A DNA stretch of 64,000 nucleotides from Amphirosellinia nigrospora (GCA_004123355.1 SCHM01000001.1:13216193-13280192); one strand, 5' to 3'; positions 37,049-50,510 are shown, numbered from the stretch's first letter. Notes: generated from the letters alone by a model not told the origin. Numbers and translations are program-made.

Positions 37049-37468
37049 TTACCGAACCGCACAAGATGACCTGGCAGTATTCATAGTATCCTCTACCTCG
37101 AAAAAGAGCTGGGTCTCGGCGTCTCGGCCGACTCCATCAGCTGTCCGAATGGCTGTGGGTCGCGGGACGGCACATGCCGCCCCACCCTCTGCACTCGGTG
37201 CTAGAGCTGCCATTTGTAGAGCCGGTACAGCGGGTCGTTGTTTTAGGTCTGCCCGCCAGTTTTCGGATTGCTGATGCGCCCGAGGTTGCGCACCAGTGAG
37301 CACAGCAAGAGTAAACTGGCCATTTAATTTGCCCAACACTCGACCTTTAGATTTCTCAATGGATGCCATTTGATCAAGAAACGTGCTACTATAGGTGTTC
37401 TTGCGCTGCTGTTTTTCGCTTGGTGGTTGAGCTGCACCGGCGAATGACCGGAAGGCATTGCGATCCAT
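37049..37468 (-). CDS. Small hypothetical protein
   Basis: A continuous 139-residue frame with an ATG (MDRNAFRSFAGAAQPPSEKQ). It is rich in Ala, Gln and Arg with a short helical KSKGRVLGKLNGQFTL segment. No domain or homologue is recognised. It lies between protein B and the Argonaute, and could be a real orphan gene or chance. It crosses no frame break, unlike its neighbours. Confidence 0.3.
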   Translation of the reverse strand: MDRNAFRSFAGAAQPPSEKQQRKNTYSSTFLDQMASIEKSKGRVLGKLNGQFTLAVLTGAQPRAHQQSENWRADLKQRPAVPALQMAALAPSAEGGAACAVPRPTAIRTADGVGRDAETQLFFEVEDTMNTARSSCAVR

Positions 37469-38788
37469 GCTCCGGAACCTGTCTTCGTTCCAGGGGCTTT
37501 ATAGTTATTGTGAGGCCCGGATCCATATGCCGATACCGTAGTGACGATATATGATTGTTGTCACGGAGATCTGCAGGGGTTCAAAAGCCATATTTGTGTG
37601 TGTGGGCGCAGGGCAGTCTGACTGCCCTGGCCCCCTACTAAGTATATAGACCTGTGTACACGATCACGTGACCTAACCTCCGAAGATCCCCCATATGGGT
37701 TTATATACCCCTTGGGAATAGCTTCATTTTGGGGGGCAATATCCACTTTACCGTAACACACCCCGATCTCTTCGACCTAGTACGAAAAGATCTCCTCCAC
37801 GCGGAGGGCTCTATTGCAGGGCTATAGATTACTTACGTTATTATACTACGAGCATACCCGTAGATGCCCTAGTACGCCGCCACGCGCCGCTATTCTTTAC
37901 GGCGTCCTAAGTTTATAGCTAACTAGGCCGGCGTAATCTTTATATAAAAAAGGAATATTTTATTAAATAATAAAATAACAAGTAATTAGCTAATACCCCG
38001 AAATAGGTTTAATAAATAAAGATTAAATATATAAAAACTCACGGCCGTTTTAAATAATAGGAAAAGGTTTAAGAATTAAGAATATTAAGCCTTTACCCCT
38101 ATACTTCTGCCTACCAATGAGCTATCGGCGACCCTACTTCACTCTGGAGCTAAACCACCTGATACACTTACGCTGAGAGGCAGGTGAATGAACTCACAGA
38201 CTAGCTTCCCGCAGCTTCGAAAGCGATACCTTAGGGATAGAGCCGAATTGCAAGTGGGCTACGAACGCAGCGATTATGCTTCTCTTTCACGCAGAGAGTC
38301 AAATGCCAACAGCGCTGCGACAGTCTATCTCCAGTTGCGAAACGTGAGAGCGACTCATATTTCGTATCGCGTAATCTGCCAAGGCCTTTTCGGGCTATTC
38401 TTTAAGCCGCTGGGAGACACGGACGTCTGGCGGGTAGTAACGAATTCCTTAATTATACGATAAACGATGAAAAAATGCACCTTGTCTTCAAGATAGAGGG
38501 ATGACTGTTGGTATAGGTCGAATGAACAGGTAAATTTTAGCGCCTTGTCGTGCACTATCATAAATTCTATAGACTCTATGGGAGGAATGATCCCGTCGTA
38601 GCAGGAAACAGGATGACAAATATCAAACAAATTGACAAGATACTTTTGGTGCGGAATCTCAGATGTGGCATGGATACTATGGACTTGCAAAATAATCATT
38701 ATCAAATAAGAAAAAAGGGAAGGGGATAGAAGGTAAAAGAGAGGTGAGAGTGAAAAGAAAGAAGGAAAGAATAGGTAGAGGCTGGAAA
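37469..38788. other. Decayed, partly AT-rich intergenic region
   Basis: No gene is supported. The stretch at 37,780-38,100 is rich in TA steps with short GC islands, as in repeat DNA changed by repeat-induced point mutation. A short tRNA A-box-like segment lies near 38,100-38,150 on the minus strand but has no T arm. Confidence 0.45.
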
Positions 38789-41700
38789 TTAGATATAAAA
38801 CATTGTATTTTTGACCATGGGATGAATCGTCACTAAGCTGGCGTCCGGCATCTGGCCGGCAGCACTTGTCCCCACTGAGCTCGTATCAGGACTCATCGCC
38901 GGCGACGGATTGTATAGGCCATGTAAGTAACAGCGAGCTCTCGTGCAAACCAGATCAGCATAGTAAGCTGGGGGGCAAACGCTCACAGCTTTGGTGGCTC
39001 GTCCGAAGAGGTAGCACATGTTATGCGTGAGGTCCTCTAGGGCATCTGCCGCTGTGGGGAATTGCGCCGGTACCTTCAAATTCCGGAAGATCTGGTCGTA
39101 GACGACGTAGTAGTGTGCCGGTTTCGCGGTGCCTTGGATCGCGGTATGCGCCTGGAGGAAGAAATCCCAGTTGCGGGCCTCCGTGACGCCGCGGTCCACT
39201 ACGGTGCCGTTCTTCGGGTTACCACCGCGGTCCGCGTCGTCCATTTTTGTGGGGTAGAAGCGTGTATTGTGGTTCTTCCCCCGATGATGATGGTGATTCG
39301 GGGCTTGCCGGCCTTGGTGTCCGAGGCCGGATACACCTCTTGGCAGGCGGTGCGGAGAGCGGGGAGTTCCTGGTCCACGACGATGTTGTACTGGCCCTCG
39401 GACACTCCATCGCGATACACAAGGATGTTTTCTGGCAAAACTTTATTTCTTTCCTTCCAAAGCAGCAACCGTGACTTCATCATCTTGTCCAAATCAGCTA
39501 CCATCTCCTGACGGGCGGGTTGGATGCGAAGATCGGCTGGCCATTGCCCCAACCATTCATCAACCGAAGCGACAACTCCGGCGACACTTGGGGCCCTCGA
39601 TGAAGAACCGGGGCCGGATGGGTAACGTCGATTCCGACGACCATAGTCTTTTTCTGTGAGATGAATCCTTGCTTAGAGGGATCGAGTGAATGGTTTCTGC
39701 GCCTAGCTTCAGGTTGAACTTAAGGCCGACATTCGCTAGGTACTGGGGATTAGCTCTCGAGAACTTCGAGTCCAGTACACAAACGTTCAGTATGCCTTCA
39801 TTCACATCGCATACATGTTTAACGCGGTTATACGCGGCAGTCTTTTCGGCCTCTGGGATGACCACCAAGATCAGTTTCGGCCGTTTTGGGTTGATCGCAA
39901 ACCTGTGTATCCAATGGTCGATCTCAGACTCCATGTTTTGGGAATCTGTGATAATATGCTTCCCAGGCATATAGTCATTCACCGAAATGCCGAGTTCCCT
40001 GAGTTTGACTTGGAACTCGTCGACCTTCGCGGTAAAGTCCTGATCGGTGGGCCAGCAGTTTCGTTCGCCTTGCAAAGAGATGCGAAAGTAGGTCCAGGAG
40101 GGTAGATCTGATTTTGTGGCAAATTTTACTGTGTGCAAGAAACACGTCAGCCGAGCTCTCTAAGTCTTGCATCACAGACTAATTAGACAAGACGCAACTA
40201 GGGGACTGAGGAACCAGGCACGAGAGGGTTTTATACATACCTGATCGCAAGTCCAGCCCCCAAACCTCGGCATGGCAACACCAGTCCCAGAATATTTGAT
40301 CGCCGGGGCGTTCAACACTCGGCCTGGGACAGTGATTAACTTCGGCGGCACGTTTATATCGAATGCACTCTGTGACCCTATTAGCTTGTGTACTTGCGCT
40401 GGGTAAGATTGCGCGCACCAATGTGGCATTGGTCGGCTCAAGCCCTAATAACGGGCCAGAAGTAACGATTGACTGAGCGTTTTGAGCAGGGCGTCGCACA
40501 GCGAAGCGAATCATTTGCTGCCCTTGAGACGAGCTTAACTTTGTCCCTGCAGGCTGCCCAGGGCGGACGTGGCATACTGCGGCTGGTAAATACGAAGGAT
40601 TGTCTTTCCCCCCAATATTGATCACGGGTAATGCTGGGTTCTGAATTGTAATGTTGTACTCTGGAACTGTCAGTACTGGGAGTTCGTCTTTAGTCACATC
40701 GGAAGCTTACTCTGCTTGAAGAAATCAAAGACACTGATATAGCGGCCTGTTGATGGTGGAGCTGGACCAGCCTTCGCAGCTTTCCCTCCTTTCTTCTTGC
40801 CTCCATGGGCTGCAGGGGTGGGCTGGCTTGAAGAGGATGTGCCAGCAGAAGTATCAAGGAAGAACTGTACTTCTTTTGCGCCGGCGCCAAATTGTGGTAC
40901 AATTGGAGGATGTGCCAAGTTACGGCCATCATCTTTTGTTGCGAAGCCTTGAACCGTTTGATCCTCGGAATGCGCTGGCCCCGGCTATTCGTTATCTTGA
41001 TATGTGTGGCATCAACTGATAATCTTTTTATAAAGCTCAGGAGCCTGTATACATTTGAACCGTGGACTGACATGTAGGCCATCATGATCTTATCAAGTGG
41101 TCCTTCGTCATAGAAGGCCATGTTTTTGACCTGTACATTGACGAGGATGCGAGCAGTCGCGGCTCGAACGCTCATGAAGAAGCCCCTGATCACTTGCAAA
41201 CCAGCGCCGAGGCTCATCCGATCTTGTGCCGCAGGACTCGTTCTGAAATGTCGATTTGCCGCTATAGTTGCTATCGAAGGCTCAGTCTTAGGGTGATGGC
41301 CGAGGACTATGTTCAAGGCTTGAATGATTTCATCTTTAGAACCAAACATTAAACCCGCTTGTGTCGAGGTCAGATGGTTGATGAGCTCAGATAGCGTCAA
41401 TGATCCTATGAACTGGATGCTGATACGGTATTGCGTCGCATTTGGTGTTGGGGTATCTTCATTTTCCGACCGGTAGGTAACAATGTAATCGTCATCTTTC
41501 ACGTCAAGCTCATCCCGAGAGATGAGATTTGACTTGTAGTCTGCCGCGATTTTATGCTTGTAAGTGGCGAAGTGCTCTTCCAGGAGTAGTTGGATAATCC
41601 TTTTTGCCTTTTTACCTACTGGTGGTGCTCTTCCTTTACCACCCGCTGCGATAGAAACACTGTAACGGTACAGCTCCAAATCATTGTTTGAGTAGAGATT

Positions 41701-42144
41701 GAAGTAGTTAGTCCAGAGTATGACCTCCTTCCCTACAACTCCATACCCCGGCCGTTGTGGGTTTACTTCGCTAGGAGGCTTCTTCATTACTTCGACAGCT
41801 GACTTGTTTTCGATTCTTTGGACTTCTTTGTCGGGATCGGGACGCTGTCCCTGGTCTTGACTATAAATGAACTCATTGTTAGTAGTTGCGTAAAACATCC
41901 TGGAAGAACCAAAATGCCAAACTTGCCTGAAAACCTCAACTTCAGTAGGTGCTCCACGACCTCTTCCTCTACCTCCTCGTTGGGCATCATAATCCCCTCG
42001 ACCTCTGCCACGCCCTCCTTGCTGCCCCCCAATATTCCCACGAGGCTCAGTTCCACGGCCCCTAGAGTGAAAGGGTATCGATTGGTCACCACGGCCTCGG
42101 CCTCTGCCTCTACTTCGTCCGGGATTGGGAGGGTTTCCCGACAT
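38789..42144 (-). CDS. Argonaute, QDE-2 type
   Basis: The N-terminus is RGG-rich (several GRGRGRG units), followed by ArgoN and linker 1, a PAZ region, a Gly/Lys-rich insert (GGKKKGGKAAKAG) before ISVFDFF, linker 2 (LITVPGRVLNAPAIKYS), Mid and PIWI. PIWI shows GIDVTHPAPGSSS (first Asp), ARQEMVADL (Glu finger), YRDGVSEGQY (second Asp) and PPAYYADLVCTRARCY (fourth residue Asp), so the DEDD slicer set appears whole. The C-terminus is TMFYI. Introns: 41861-41926 (GC-AG), 40661-40710 and 40129-40240. About 1,040 residues. It would bind small RNAs and cleave or silence matching transcripts. Single-base frame steps occur near 40960, 40400, 40260, 39650, 39608 and 39280, the last three at runs of A/T or G/C. 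Confidence 0.9.
41861..41926 (-). other. Candidate GC-AG intron of 66 nt, in frame, in the Argonaute gene
   Basis: The sequence starts GCAAGT, has a perfect ACTACTAAC branch site near the 3' end and finishes TTTATAG. Its length is a multiple of three and it has no stop, so splicing or retention both leave the frame open. Removing it deletes 22 residues with no match to the family. Confidence 0.65.
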
Positions 42145-43146
42145 TTGACGAAGTGACGAATATAAAAAGGGTTTCCGTTAAAGGACTTGGAAGGTATTCA
42201 GTACAATAATTCTGTACGAAGGCAGGGGGTCATACGGGTCGATTCATTCGAGGCAGGATATCTCTAGCTTATATATCCTAAAAGCTTTGAAAATCTTTGT
42301 TCTCGTTGTCTCGGAACCTCGGGGGTTAACTAAATAGCTTAGACCACGTCTAAAGGTTACATTCGGGTGTACCCAACCAGAGTCCGAGACCTTGATCTAT
42401 ACAGATACGTGTGACAACGAAACGATGAAAGTGGTGGGGTGGCGATTTTATTTGTCTTGCGCTCGACGAACATGAGAGGTTTGAATATTAAGGGAATGCT
42501 GTAAGCTTATGAGCAAGAAGTGATTATATGCGGGGGAAATTTGATGAGAAACCCGCATACAGTGTCAAAGATGATGTACGCCATGCTCACGTCAATCGCC
42601 GCCCGCACAAACTAACATTTGGATTGTCAATGCATATCCCTGATAAGAACAATTACATCATTAATTATTAAATCCGCAAGAAAGCTTGTAGTGCTTTCAC
42701 TTATAGCTACTATTAGCTCTAGAAGGCTAGGCGTTTAATGGAGTTACTCATGCTTAGACGACTTGGATTACGATACGTATCAGCCCCGTTCGGATAGGTT
42801 TACGTGACGGAGGGCCTGATTCGACTTTACGGAATCTACTATATTAATGAAATAATAGAGCCTGCATCGTTTTATGCAACGTAGCTTGATTTATTTGCTT
42901 ATGTGGCAGTGCTGCAACCGAATAGATTATGATGAGTCACTCAGCGGCCTGGTAGACCATTATATTCGATGGCAATCTCCGCGCCAATAGATGAGAATCG
43001 CGGTAAGATGCAGGCGGGGTAAAGCCGTTTGGCGCCAATAAATGAAACAAACATTCAATAATCATGACGCTGAGGGGAGATCCAAAACAGTCTTGGACAG
43101 TGGCATCAGCATCTGTTGCTTTCAAATTATCGCCAAATAGGCAAAG
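42145..43146. promoter_or_regulatory. Shared divergent promoter region of the Argonaute and helicase-AAA genes
   Basis: One kilobase separates the two divergent start codons, with no supported gene between them. The middle (42,480-42,900) is AT-rich. Co-regulation is an inference from the arrangement. Confidence 0.5.
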
Positions 43147-46100
43147 ATGTCAGGCCAGAGAAGCTCACCAAGGTCCACTCGGCTGCGGGTACTCTTTACG
43201 GGCGTGCTGAAAGGTGAGAAAACTATCGACAGCAAGACCGCGAAGTTGTTCCTCGAAGCAGTCTGTGATCAGGATAACAAAGCGTTATGTGTACAAAAGC
43301 TCCATGCCAGCGAGCATGGCCGTGTTGCTTTCCAGTCAGCCATCAGCTCGAGCACCGATCTCTCCTTCCTTCGGATTCCGTCACATCCATCCTTCAATAC
43401 CTCGCGGCGCCAGAGCTGAAGACGTTATGTGGTGGAACTGTCTTGGAACAGTTTATACTTAGCTTCGTCGAGGCAGAGCTTGCTTGGGACGCATATGTCA
43501 CTGCATTTAAATCCGGTCAGTTGAATGAAGATGGAGAAGATTCGTTTTCATGGCTCTTGTTGGAACTATTTTCTTTACCTAAGGATAGAGCTACTGCGTT
43601 CATACCACTTGGACAAGACGCGACTATCAAGAAGAGACTTCTGGAGTCGACTACACTTGAAGTCCGCTCACGCGGTAATAGAATCAAGCACATTATTGAA
43701 AATCTGATTGCAGGACATTCGGTTGATTCAAACGGGCCGGGCGGACGACACGACAACGATTTCACCCAAATCAGCAAGATCGCGATCGTTCCAACTGCCG
43801 ACGAACTTTCGGCCGATGACCCTTATCTCCCACGCGCTCACGAGACGAATACCCTTGCACAACGACCAGATGGGCTTGCTTACCACCTGGAAGGCCAGTT
43901 CCGTTTGCTCCGTGAGGACATGGTACGGGATATGAGGGAAGAGATCCACGTGGCACTGAATATGCAGAAGAAGCAACGGCGAGCATTTTCAGTCGAACAT
44001 CTCTCCGTAGCTGGAGTGCATTGCGACGGGAGGAGCCCGTGGGCTCTAAAACTCCAGTGCATGAATGACCTCCCGCAGATGCCCAAGAAGAACGATGAAA
44101 GACGAAAATTCCTCAAGAACAATCCGAAGTATCTGAAGCACGAGTCGTTAGCATGTGTGATTGCTGATGATAAGGTTGTTACGCTGGGTACTTTGATTCG
44201 TGAAGAGGAGCTTCTTATCATCAAGCCACCGATTCTATGTTTGCAAATTCCAGGGGCCAACTCTGAGAGAGCATTGCATAGTATCAAGGGAGCCAAAGCT
44301 GTCAAATTGGTGCAGTTGAACCCCGCCTTGTTCTCCTATGCGCCGGTTCTGAAGCAACTCCCTGAAATCAAGGAGTTGCCCTTCGAGGAAGAGATTCTTC
44401 GTTGGAATGCTGAGTCGAAGCCCCAGACACCAGGCTACGTGCTTTCTCCTATTATTTCGAATCTGCTAAGGGATTTACTCAGTAACCCCTCCTTCGATAT
44501 CCAAAATGCCCTTGGGCTCCCCAATGCGACAACACTGGATAAGTCACAAGCTGCATGTTTCGTGACTGGAATGCTCAAGAGGCTGAGTACAATACAGGGG
44601 CCACCAGGTTAGCCTCTTCTCAATTAGCAGCGGATTGAGACTGATTCCTATTAATGAGCAGGGACGGGGAAATCATTCATCGGCGCGCTACTTCTAAAGG
44701 CGATTTTCAGCCACTCCGAGGAGACAATCCTTGTTCTAACCTACAAGCACCATGCATTGGACCAGTTCCTCGAAGATTTGATTAAACTAGGCATTCCAAA
44801 AGACGAGATCGTTCGTCTAGGGTCTTCTAGGAAGGCCGCCGCATCTGTTCAAGACCTCTCGATGAGAGATGCTGCGCAGAAAGTAAAGCTTACAACAGAG
44901 CAATGCAAGATTCTTGATTGGATGAAGAAGGGAGCCCAAGATGAAGGAAAGAGTTTGGAACGGGCATTCTCAGGCCTAGACCAGCAAGCGCCTCCCAGAG
45001 ACGAGATTCTCGAACACCTTGAATTTCTCACCGAAGGTCCTCCCTTCTTCTTAGCCTTTCAAGTTCCCAAACGCGACGACGGGACAACTTACGTGGGAAA
45101 GAAGGGCAAAGCCATCGACAGTACCTTCTACTTACTCGACCAATGGTGTCGAGGAAAGGATGCATCGCCGTTCAAGAGGGTGGCTCAGAAATATCCCGAG
45201 GTATGGAATATAAAAGCGTCTGACCGAATGAGGCTACAACAGGAATGGAGGGCCGAAATTCTCAAAGAGAGGCTAAACGCTGTTCAAACAGCTGGCGATA
45301 GCTATAATAGAAATCTTGAGAGGATCAAATCGGTATACATGGAGAGAGAACTCACGGTCCTACGGTCAAAGCGCGTCATTGCCTGCACCACAACAGCTGC
45401 GGCGAAGTATGTGCAAATGCTGAACTCGGCACGTCCTGGTGTTGTCCTCGTGGAAGAGGCAGGAGAAATACTTGAGAGTCATGTATTGACGGCACTGGGT
45501 CCAGAGACAAAACAGCTCATTCTCATCGGAGATCACAAGCAGCTCCGACCGAAAGTGAACTTTGCTCTTAGCGTTGAGAAGGGTGACGGGTACGACCTCA
45601 ACATGTCTCTCTTCGAACGGCTGATAATGCGGGGATATTCTCATCAGACCTTGCTCCAACAACATCGCATGCGGCCCGAATTGGCCAACTTCGTGAGGGA
45701 ATTGACATATCCAAATCTTGTTGATGCCGCCAGTACGAAGAATCGCCCGAATGTGAAAGGATTGCAAGACAATATCATCTTCTTAAGCCATACTCACAGT
45801 GAGGAGCAAATGCAAAACGTACGAGACTGGAAAGATGGTGCATCTCCCTCCACGAAGAGAAATGCGTATGAAGTACAAATGGCAAAAAAAACCCTGCGCT
45901 ATCTGAGTCAGCAAGAAATCATAACGCCGACGGAAAAAATCGTCATCTTGACGCCCTATCTGGGTCAACTTCATCTCCTGAGAGACGAGCTTAGCAAGGA
46001 CAATGATCCGGTCTTGAATGATCTTGACTCACATGACTTAATTCGAGCGGGCCTAATGTCTTCTGGGACAGCGCAGGTTGATAAACCAAAGATTAGGATA

Positions 46101-49100
46101 TCGTCGATAGGTGAGCCCACCAACTTTGTGTTGTGTAGCTCGAATGCGCTGATAAATGGCAGATAATTTCCAAGGAGACGAGAGCGAGATCGTTATTGTG
46201 TCGCTGACCCGAAGCAACGAGAACGGCGACATAGGGTTTATGTCATCTCCAGAACGGCTCAACGTACTCCTCTCACGGGCCCGAAATGGCCTTATTCTCA
46301 TCGGTAATGCGGAAACCTTTATGGCCTCGAGGAAAGGGGGACAGTTATGGAAACGCTTCCTAGATATGCTGAAAGTACAAAATCACATTTATGATGGGCT
46401 GCCAACCAAATGTGAACAGCATCCCAAACGACTTGCCACCCTGAGATCTCCCGAAGACTTCGACAAGGAATGCCCAGATGGGGGATGCAAAGAACCTTGG
46501 TTAGTATTTCCAGATCGCTGTTAACTTCTTAGCTAACTGGAAATGTAGCGGCGCAGTTTTGCAATGCGGTGTACACAATTGCCCGAGAAGCTGTCACCAT
46601 CGCTCCGATCACTCTAAGATGAGATGTGAAAAGATCCTCGAGGTCAAGTGCCCGAACGGACATGTACAGAAGCGAAAATGTTATGAGAAGCAGCCCTTGA
46701 AATGTAAACGATGCGACATGGACGCAGAGAGAGCCAGGAAGATCTTGGAAAGGGATATCGAGCTTCAGGACAGACGACTGAAAGATCAAGTGAAGCATGA
46801 TATAGATATTGCAGAACTAGACATGCAAATCCGGAAGATAAAGGAGGATGTCGAGGATAAAAAGGTGGCCCAGGAGCGAGCACAGGCGCTAGAGCAGAAG
46901 AAGCGCGACTTGGAGGCTGCTCAACGTCTAGCTTCTCAAAACATAATCTCTCAAGCGACGAGTTCTAACGCCACCGTTTCCCAAACCTCGACTTCACATG
47001 CCACAGTCCCCCAGCCTTCACGACCCCCTTCTACTACTGGCACACCCACTAATAGTAGTAATAATGGGAAGGGTGCTCCGCCACCAAACACGCAAGGCCA
47101 AAAGACCGCGAAAGCCCCGAAACCGCCTCCTCCCAAACCAGCTGCCCCAAAGAAGAGCGCCTCGGAGCTGGAGTGGGAGAGGCAAAAGAGAATTGAGGGA
47201 GCCTCTAATACTGCCATTGACGACCTGATGGCTCTTACCGGGTTAGAAGAGGTCAAGGAGAAATTCCTCGACATCAAAGCAAAGATAGAAACGGTAGCAA
47301 GACAAGGCATCGATATGAAGAAGGAGAGAATGGAATGGTGATGCTGGGAAACCCGGCACAGGTATATTACACTTTAGCGTGCATATGTACCGGACTTCAT
47401 TGTTGACGATCATTGACAGGCAAGACGACGGTGGCGCGTATATATGCGCGATTCCTCGCCTCCGCGGGGCTTTACCCGGAAAGGAGTTTGTTGAGATCAC
47501 AGGATCTGGGCTAGCAAATGAAGGGACTGCTGGCACCAAGAAGATGATAGAAGGGCTCGTGAAGGCCGGCGGTGGCGTCTTCTTCATCGATGAAGCGTAT
47601 CAGCTGGCGTCCGGGAACAACTATGGTGGGAAGAACGTACTGGATTTCATCTTGGCGGAAATCGAGGAGCGAAGGGGAACCATCGCCTTCATCTTTGCCG
47701 GCTATGTGAAAGAAATGGAGAAGTTCTTCGAGCACAATCCAGGGTTTGACAGTCGGATGCCTCACAGACTGACCTTCGCTGATTATTCGGACCAAGACTT
47801 GCTGAAGATGCTAAATGCCATGATCGAGAGAAAGTACGGTGGCCGGGCTACTCTTGAGGACGGCGGATACGGCCTTTACGCGAGACTGCTGATCAAACGT
47901 CTGGGGAGAAGGCGAGGTACGGAGGGTTATGGAAATGCCCGCGCTTTGGAGAATGTCTGGGCACAGGTTACGGAGCGCCAAGCTTCTCGGCTGAGAAAGG
48001 AGCGAGTCGCAGGGAGCTCACCAGATGACTTGCTCTTTACGAAAGAGGACCTCATAGGACCTGAGCCAAGCGGAGCAATAAAAGACAGTCCTGCGTGGAA
48101 GGAGCTTCAGTCGTAGGACTGGAAAAGGTCAAGAATTCGATCAAGGCGCTCGTTGATGCCATCCAACGCAACTACCACAGAGAGTTGCAAGAACTCGAGC
48201 CGCTAGGGTTTACACTTCATCGTGTCTTCCTTGGCTCGCCTGGCACGGGAAAGACGTCGGTTGCTAAGTTATACGGCTCAATCCTAGCCGATTTAGGCCT
48301 GCTGTCAAAACGAGAAGGTATGTTGCTCTTGACAGGAGGAGACATCTCACTTCGTTGATGCTGATTGTTGATTATAGTTGTTGTCAAAAACCCTTCCGAT
48401 TTTATAGGATCAGCACTAGGACAATCGGAAGAGAATACGAAAAAGATCCTGAAAGTGGCAGCGGGAAAGGTGCTAGTGATTGATGAAGCCTACGGCCTTG
48501 ATGCCGGTGGGAAAGTTGGCGGTGGTCAAAAAGATCCCTTCAAAAGCGCCGTCATCGACACCATCGTGGCCGAAGTGCAAAACACTCCGGGTGAGGACTT
48601 GTGCGTCCTCCTGCTTGGATACCAAGAACAGATGGAAGATATGATGAACAACTCAAACCCTGGCCTGGCAAGGCGGTTCCGGCTCTCCGACGCGTTCTAC
48701 TTTGACGACTTCAATGACCAGGACCTACTGTGGATTCTTGATTTCAAACTGAAGAAACAAGGGCTAAAGGCGACGGATGATGCTAAACAAGCCGCGATAG
48801 AGTCCTAGCCCGCGAACGAGATCGCCCAAATTTTGGTAATGCCGGAGCCGTAGAAAACATGATCTCACGCGCAAAGGAACTCGAACAGAAGCGCACCTCT
48901 GCCGCAGGGCCAGGCAACTTTAATCCCGACATCACTTTTCTCCCGCAAGATTTCAATGAGGACTATGACAGAATAAGCGGCGCTGGACTCAGCTGCCGAG
49001 ACCTGTTCAGTGATGTTGTGGGATGTGAGAAACTCATCGACCAGCTTGAGAAGTATCAGCGAATTGCTCAGAATATGAAGCAACATGGGAAAGATCCTCG

Positions 49101-50510
49101 CACTCAGATTCCGTTTACTTTCTTGTTCAAGGGGCCTCCAGGTAAGAATCTACTTCTAGCGAATATGTAAGCCAACTACTGATTCAGTATCGGGCAGGGA
49201 CCGGGAAAACGACGGTAGCACGTAAGGTCAGCCAACTATATTACGACATGGGGATCTTAGGATCACGCGACTACATCGAATGCTCTGCGTCTGACCTCAT
49301 CGGCCAATATATTGGGCAGACTGGGCCGAAGACTCAGGCAAAATTGACCGAAGGGCTAGGGCGTGTTCTTTTCATAGACGAAGCATATCGATTCTGCGAT
49401 AGCCAGTTTGGCAAAGAAGCTATCAACGAACTCGTCGATTGCCTCACAAAACCCAAGTACATGGGAAAGGTAGTTGTTATCCTTGCCGGCTATACTCATC
49501 AGATCGACGAGTTATTGCGGATCAACCCCGGTCTTTCCAGTCGCTTTCACGAGGAAGTAGTCTTCGAGAACCTGGACCCGGAGAAATGCCTGGAACTCTT
49601 GGGTCGCGAGATCAAGAAACAGGAGATAGAGGTTACTCCAGCGATGAATTGCCTCGCGCCCGATGAACGTCAGCAGATGCTCGATGTTTTTGCGGAGCTG
49701 TCAAAATTTCCGTCATGGGGAAACGGTCGGGACGTGAAGAACGTCGCCAAAGATATCTGCTCGGATGCGTTTGCTGGTAACGCGGCCTCGGGATTGACAG
49801 TGAGCGTTGCCGACATCCTCCGGCATCTAAAGGAGATGTTCAAATCCCAGAAGGCGAGAAACGACATTGGGAAGAGTTCCGCAAGCGATCTATTCAAGTC
49901 CAGTAGCTTACCCATTCGGACACAAAGCCCGCCAAAGCCTCCGAATGTCATGTCCACAACATCGAAGGTCAATATGGCAGAACCCACCCCGCCGAAAGAG
50001 GACGAGCCACATGTCGAGCCCAACTCACGAAGGCCTGCGGACTCTTCATCGCAGCGCGACCCTGGTGTCACGGACGATGTATGGCAGCAATTACAGAGAA
50101 ACATCGCAGAGGAAAAGGCTCTAGAAGAAGCTAGAAAGGCGTTCGTCGAAGCTCAGGAGCGGGAATACGAGGCACAGAAAGCGGCTGAGGAAGCGAGGCT
50201 CAAAGAGCTTCAGCGGCTAGAAGAGGAAAAGCGCAAAGCGGACGAAAAGCGCCGGCAGGAGATCGAGGAGCAGCTGCGAAAGGAGAAGCTGCGGATGGAG
50301 GCCGCTCTTCGGGCGAAGAGAGACGCCGAGGAGAAACTGAGAAAGATGCGAGAAGATGCGGAGAAGAAGAGACGCCAGGAGGAAGCGGTACAGAAGAAGA
50401 TTAGACAAATGGGAATTTGCCCTCAGGGATATAGATGGATTAAGCAAGTGGGAGGTTATAGGTGTGCCGGGGGTTCTCATTACCTGAGCGACCATCAGCT
50501 TGGAATTTGA
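43147..50510 (+). CDS. SF1 helicase / NF-X1 zinc finger / triple CbbX-type AAA+ ATPase (ZNFX1-like)
   Basis: The N-terminal region is unique. The helicase has Walker A GPPGTGKSF (split by the intron 44608-44661), VVLVEEAGEILESH (motif II as DEAG-like EEAG), LIGDHKQLRP, LLQQHRMRPELA, DNFQGDESEIVIVSLTRS and RLNVLLSRARNGL. Cys/His-rich NF-X1-type repeats follow (CGVHNCPRSCHHRSDH; CPNGHVQKRKC), then a coiled coil, then three AAA+ modules with GTGKTT/GTGKTS Walker A, and FFIDEAYQL, LVIDEAYGLD and LFIDEAYRF Walker B. The C-terminus is a long Glu/Lys/Arg coiled coil. Introns: 44608-44661, 46111-46162, 46500-46548, 47362-47419, 48318-48377 and 49142-49197. About 2,350 residues. Relatives act in small-RNA silencing and RNA quality control. 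About five single-base frame steps (near 43380, 47340, 47357, 48110, 48805). Confidence 0.88.

Noticed and set aside
38095-38150. tRNA-like segment (minus strand, TAGCTCATTGG A-box-like)
   Set aside because: No T arm or B box, no paired acceptor stem; at most a decayed fragment.
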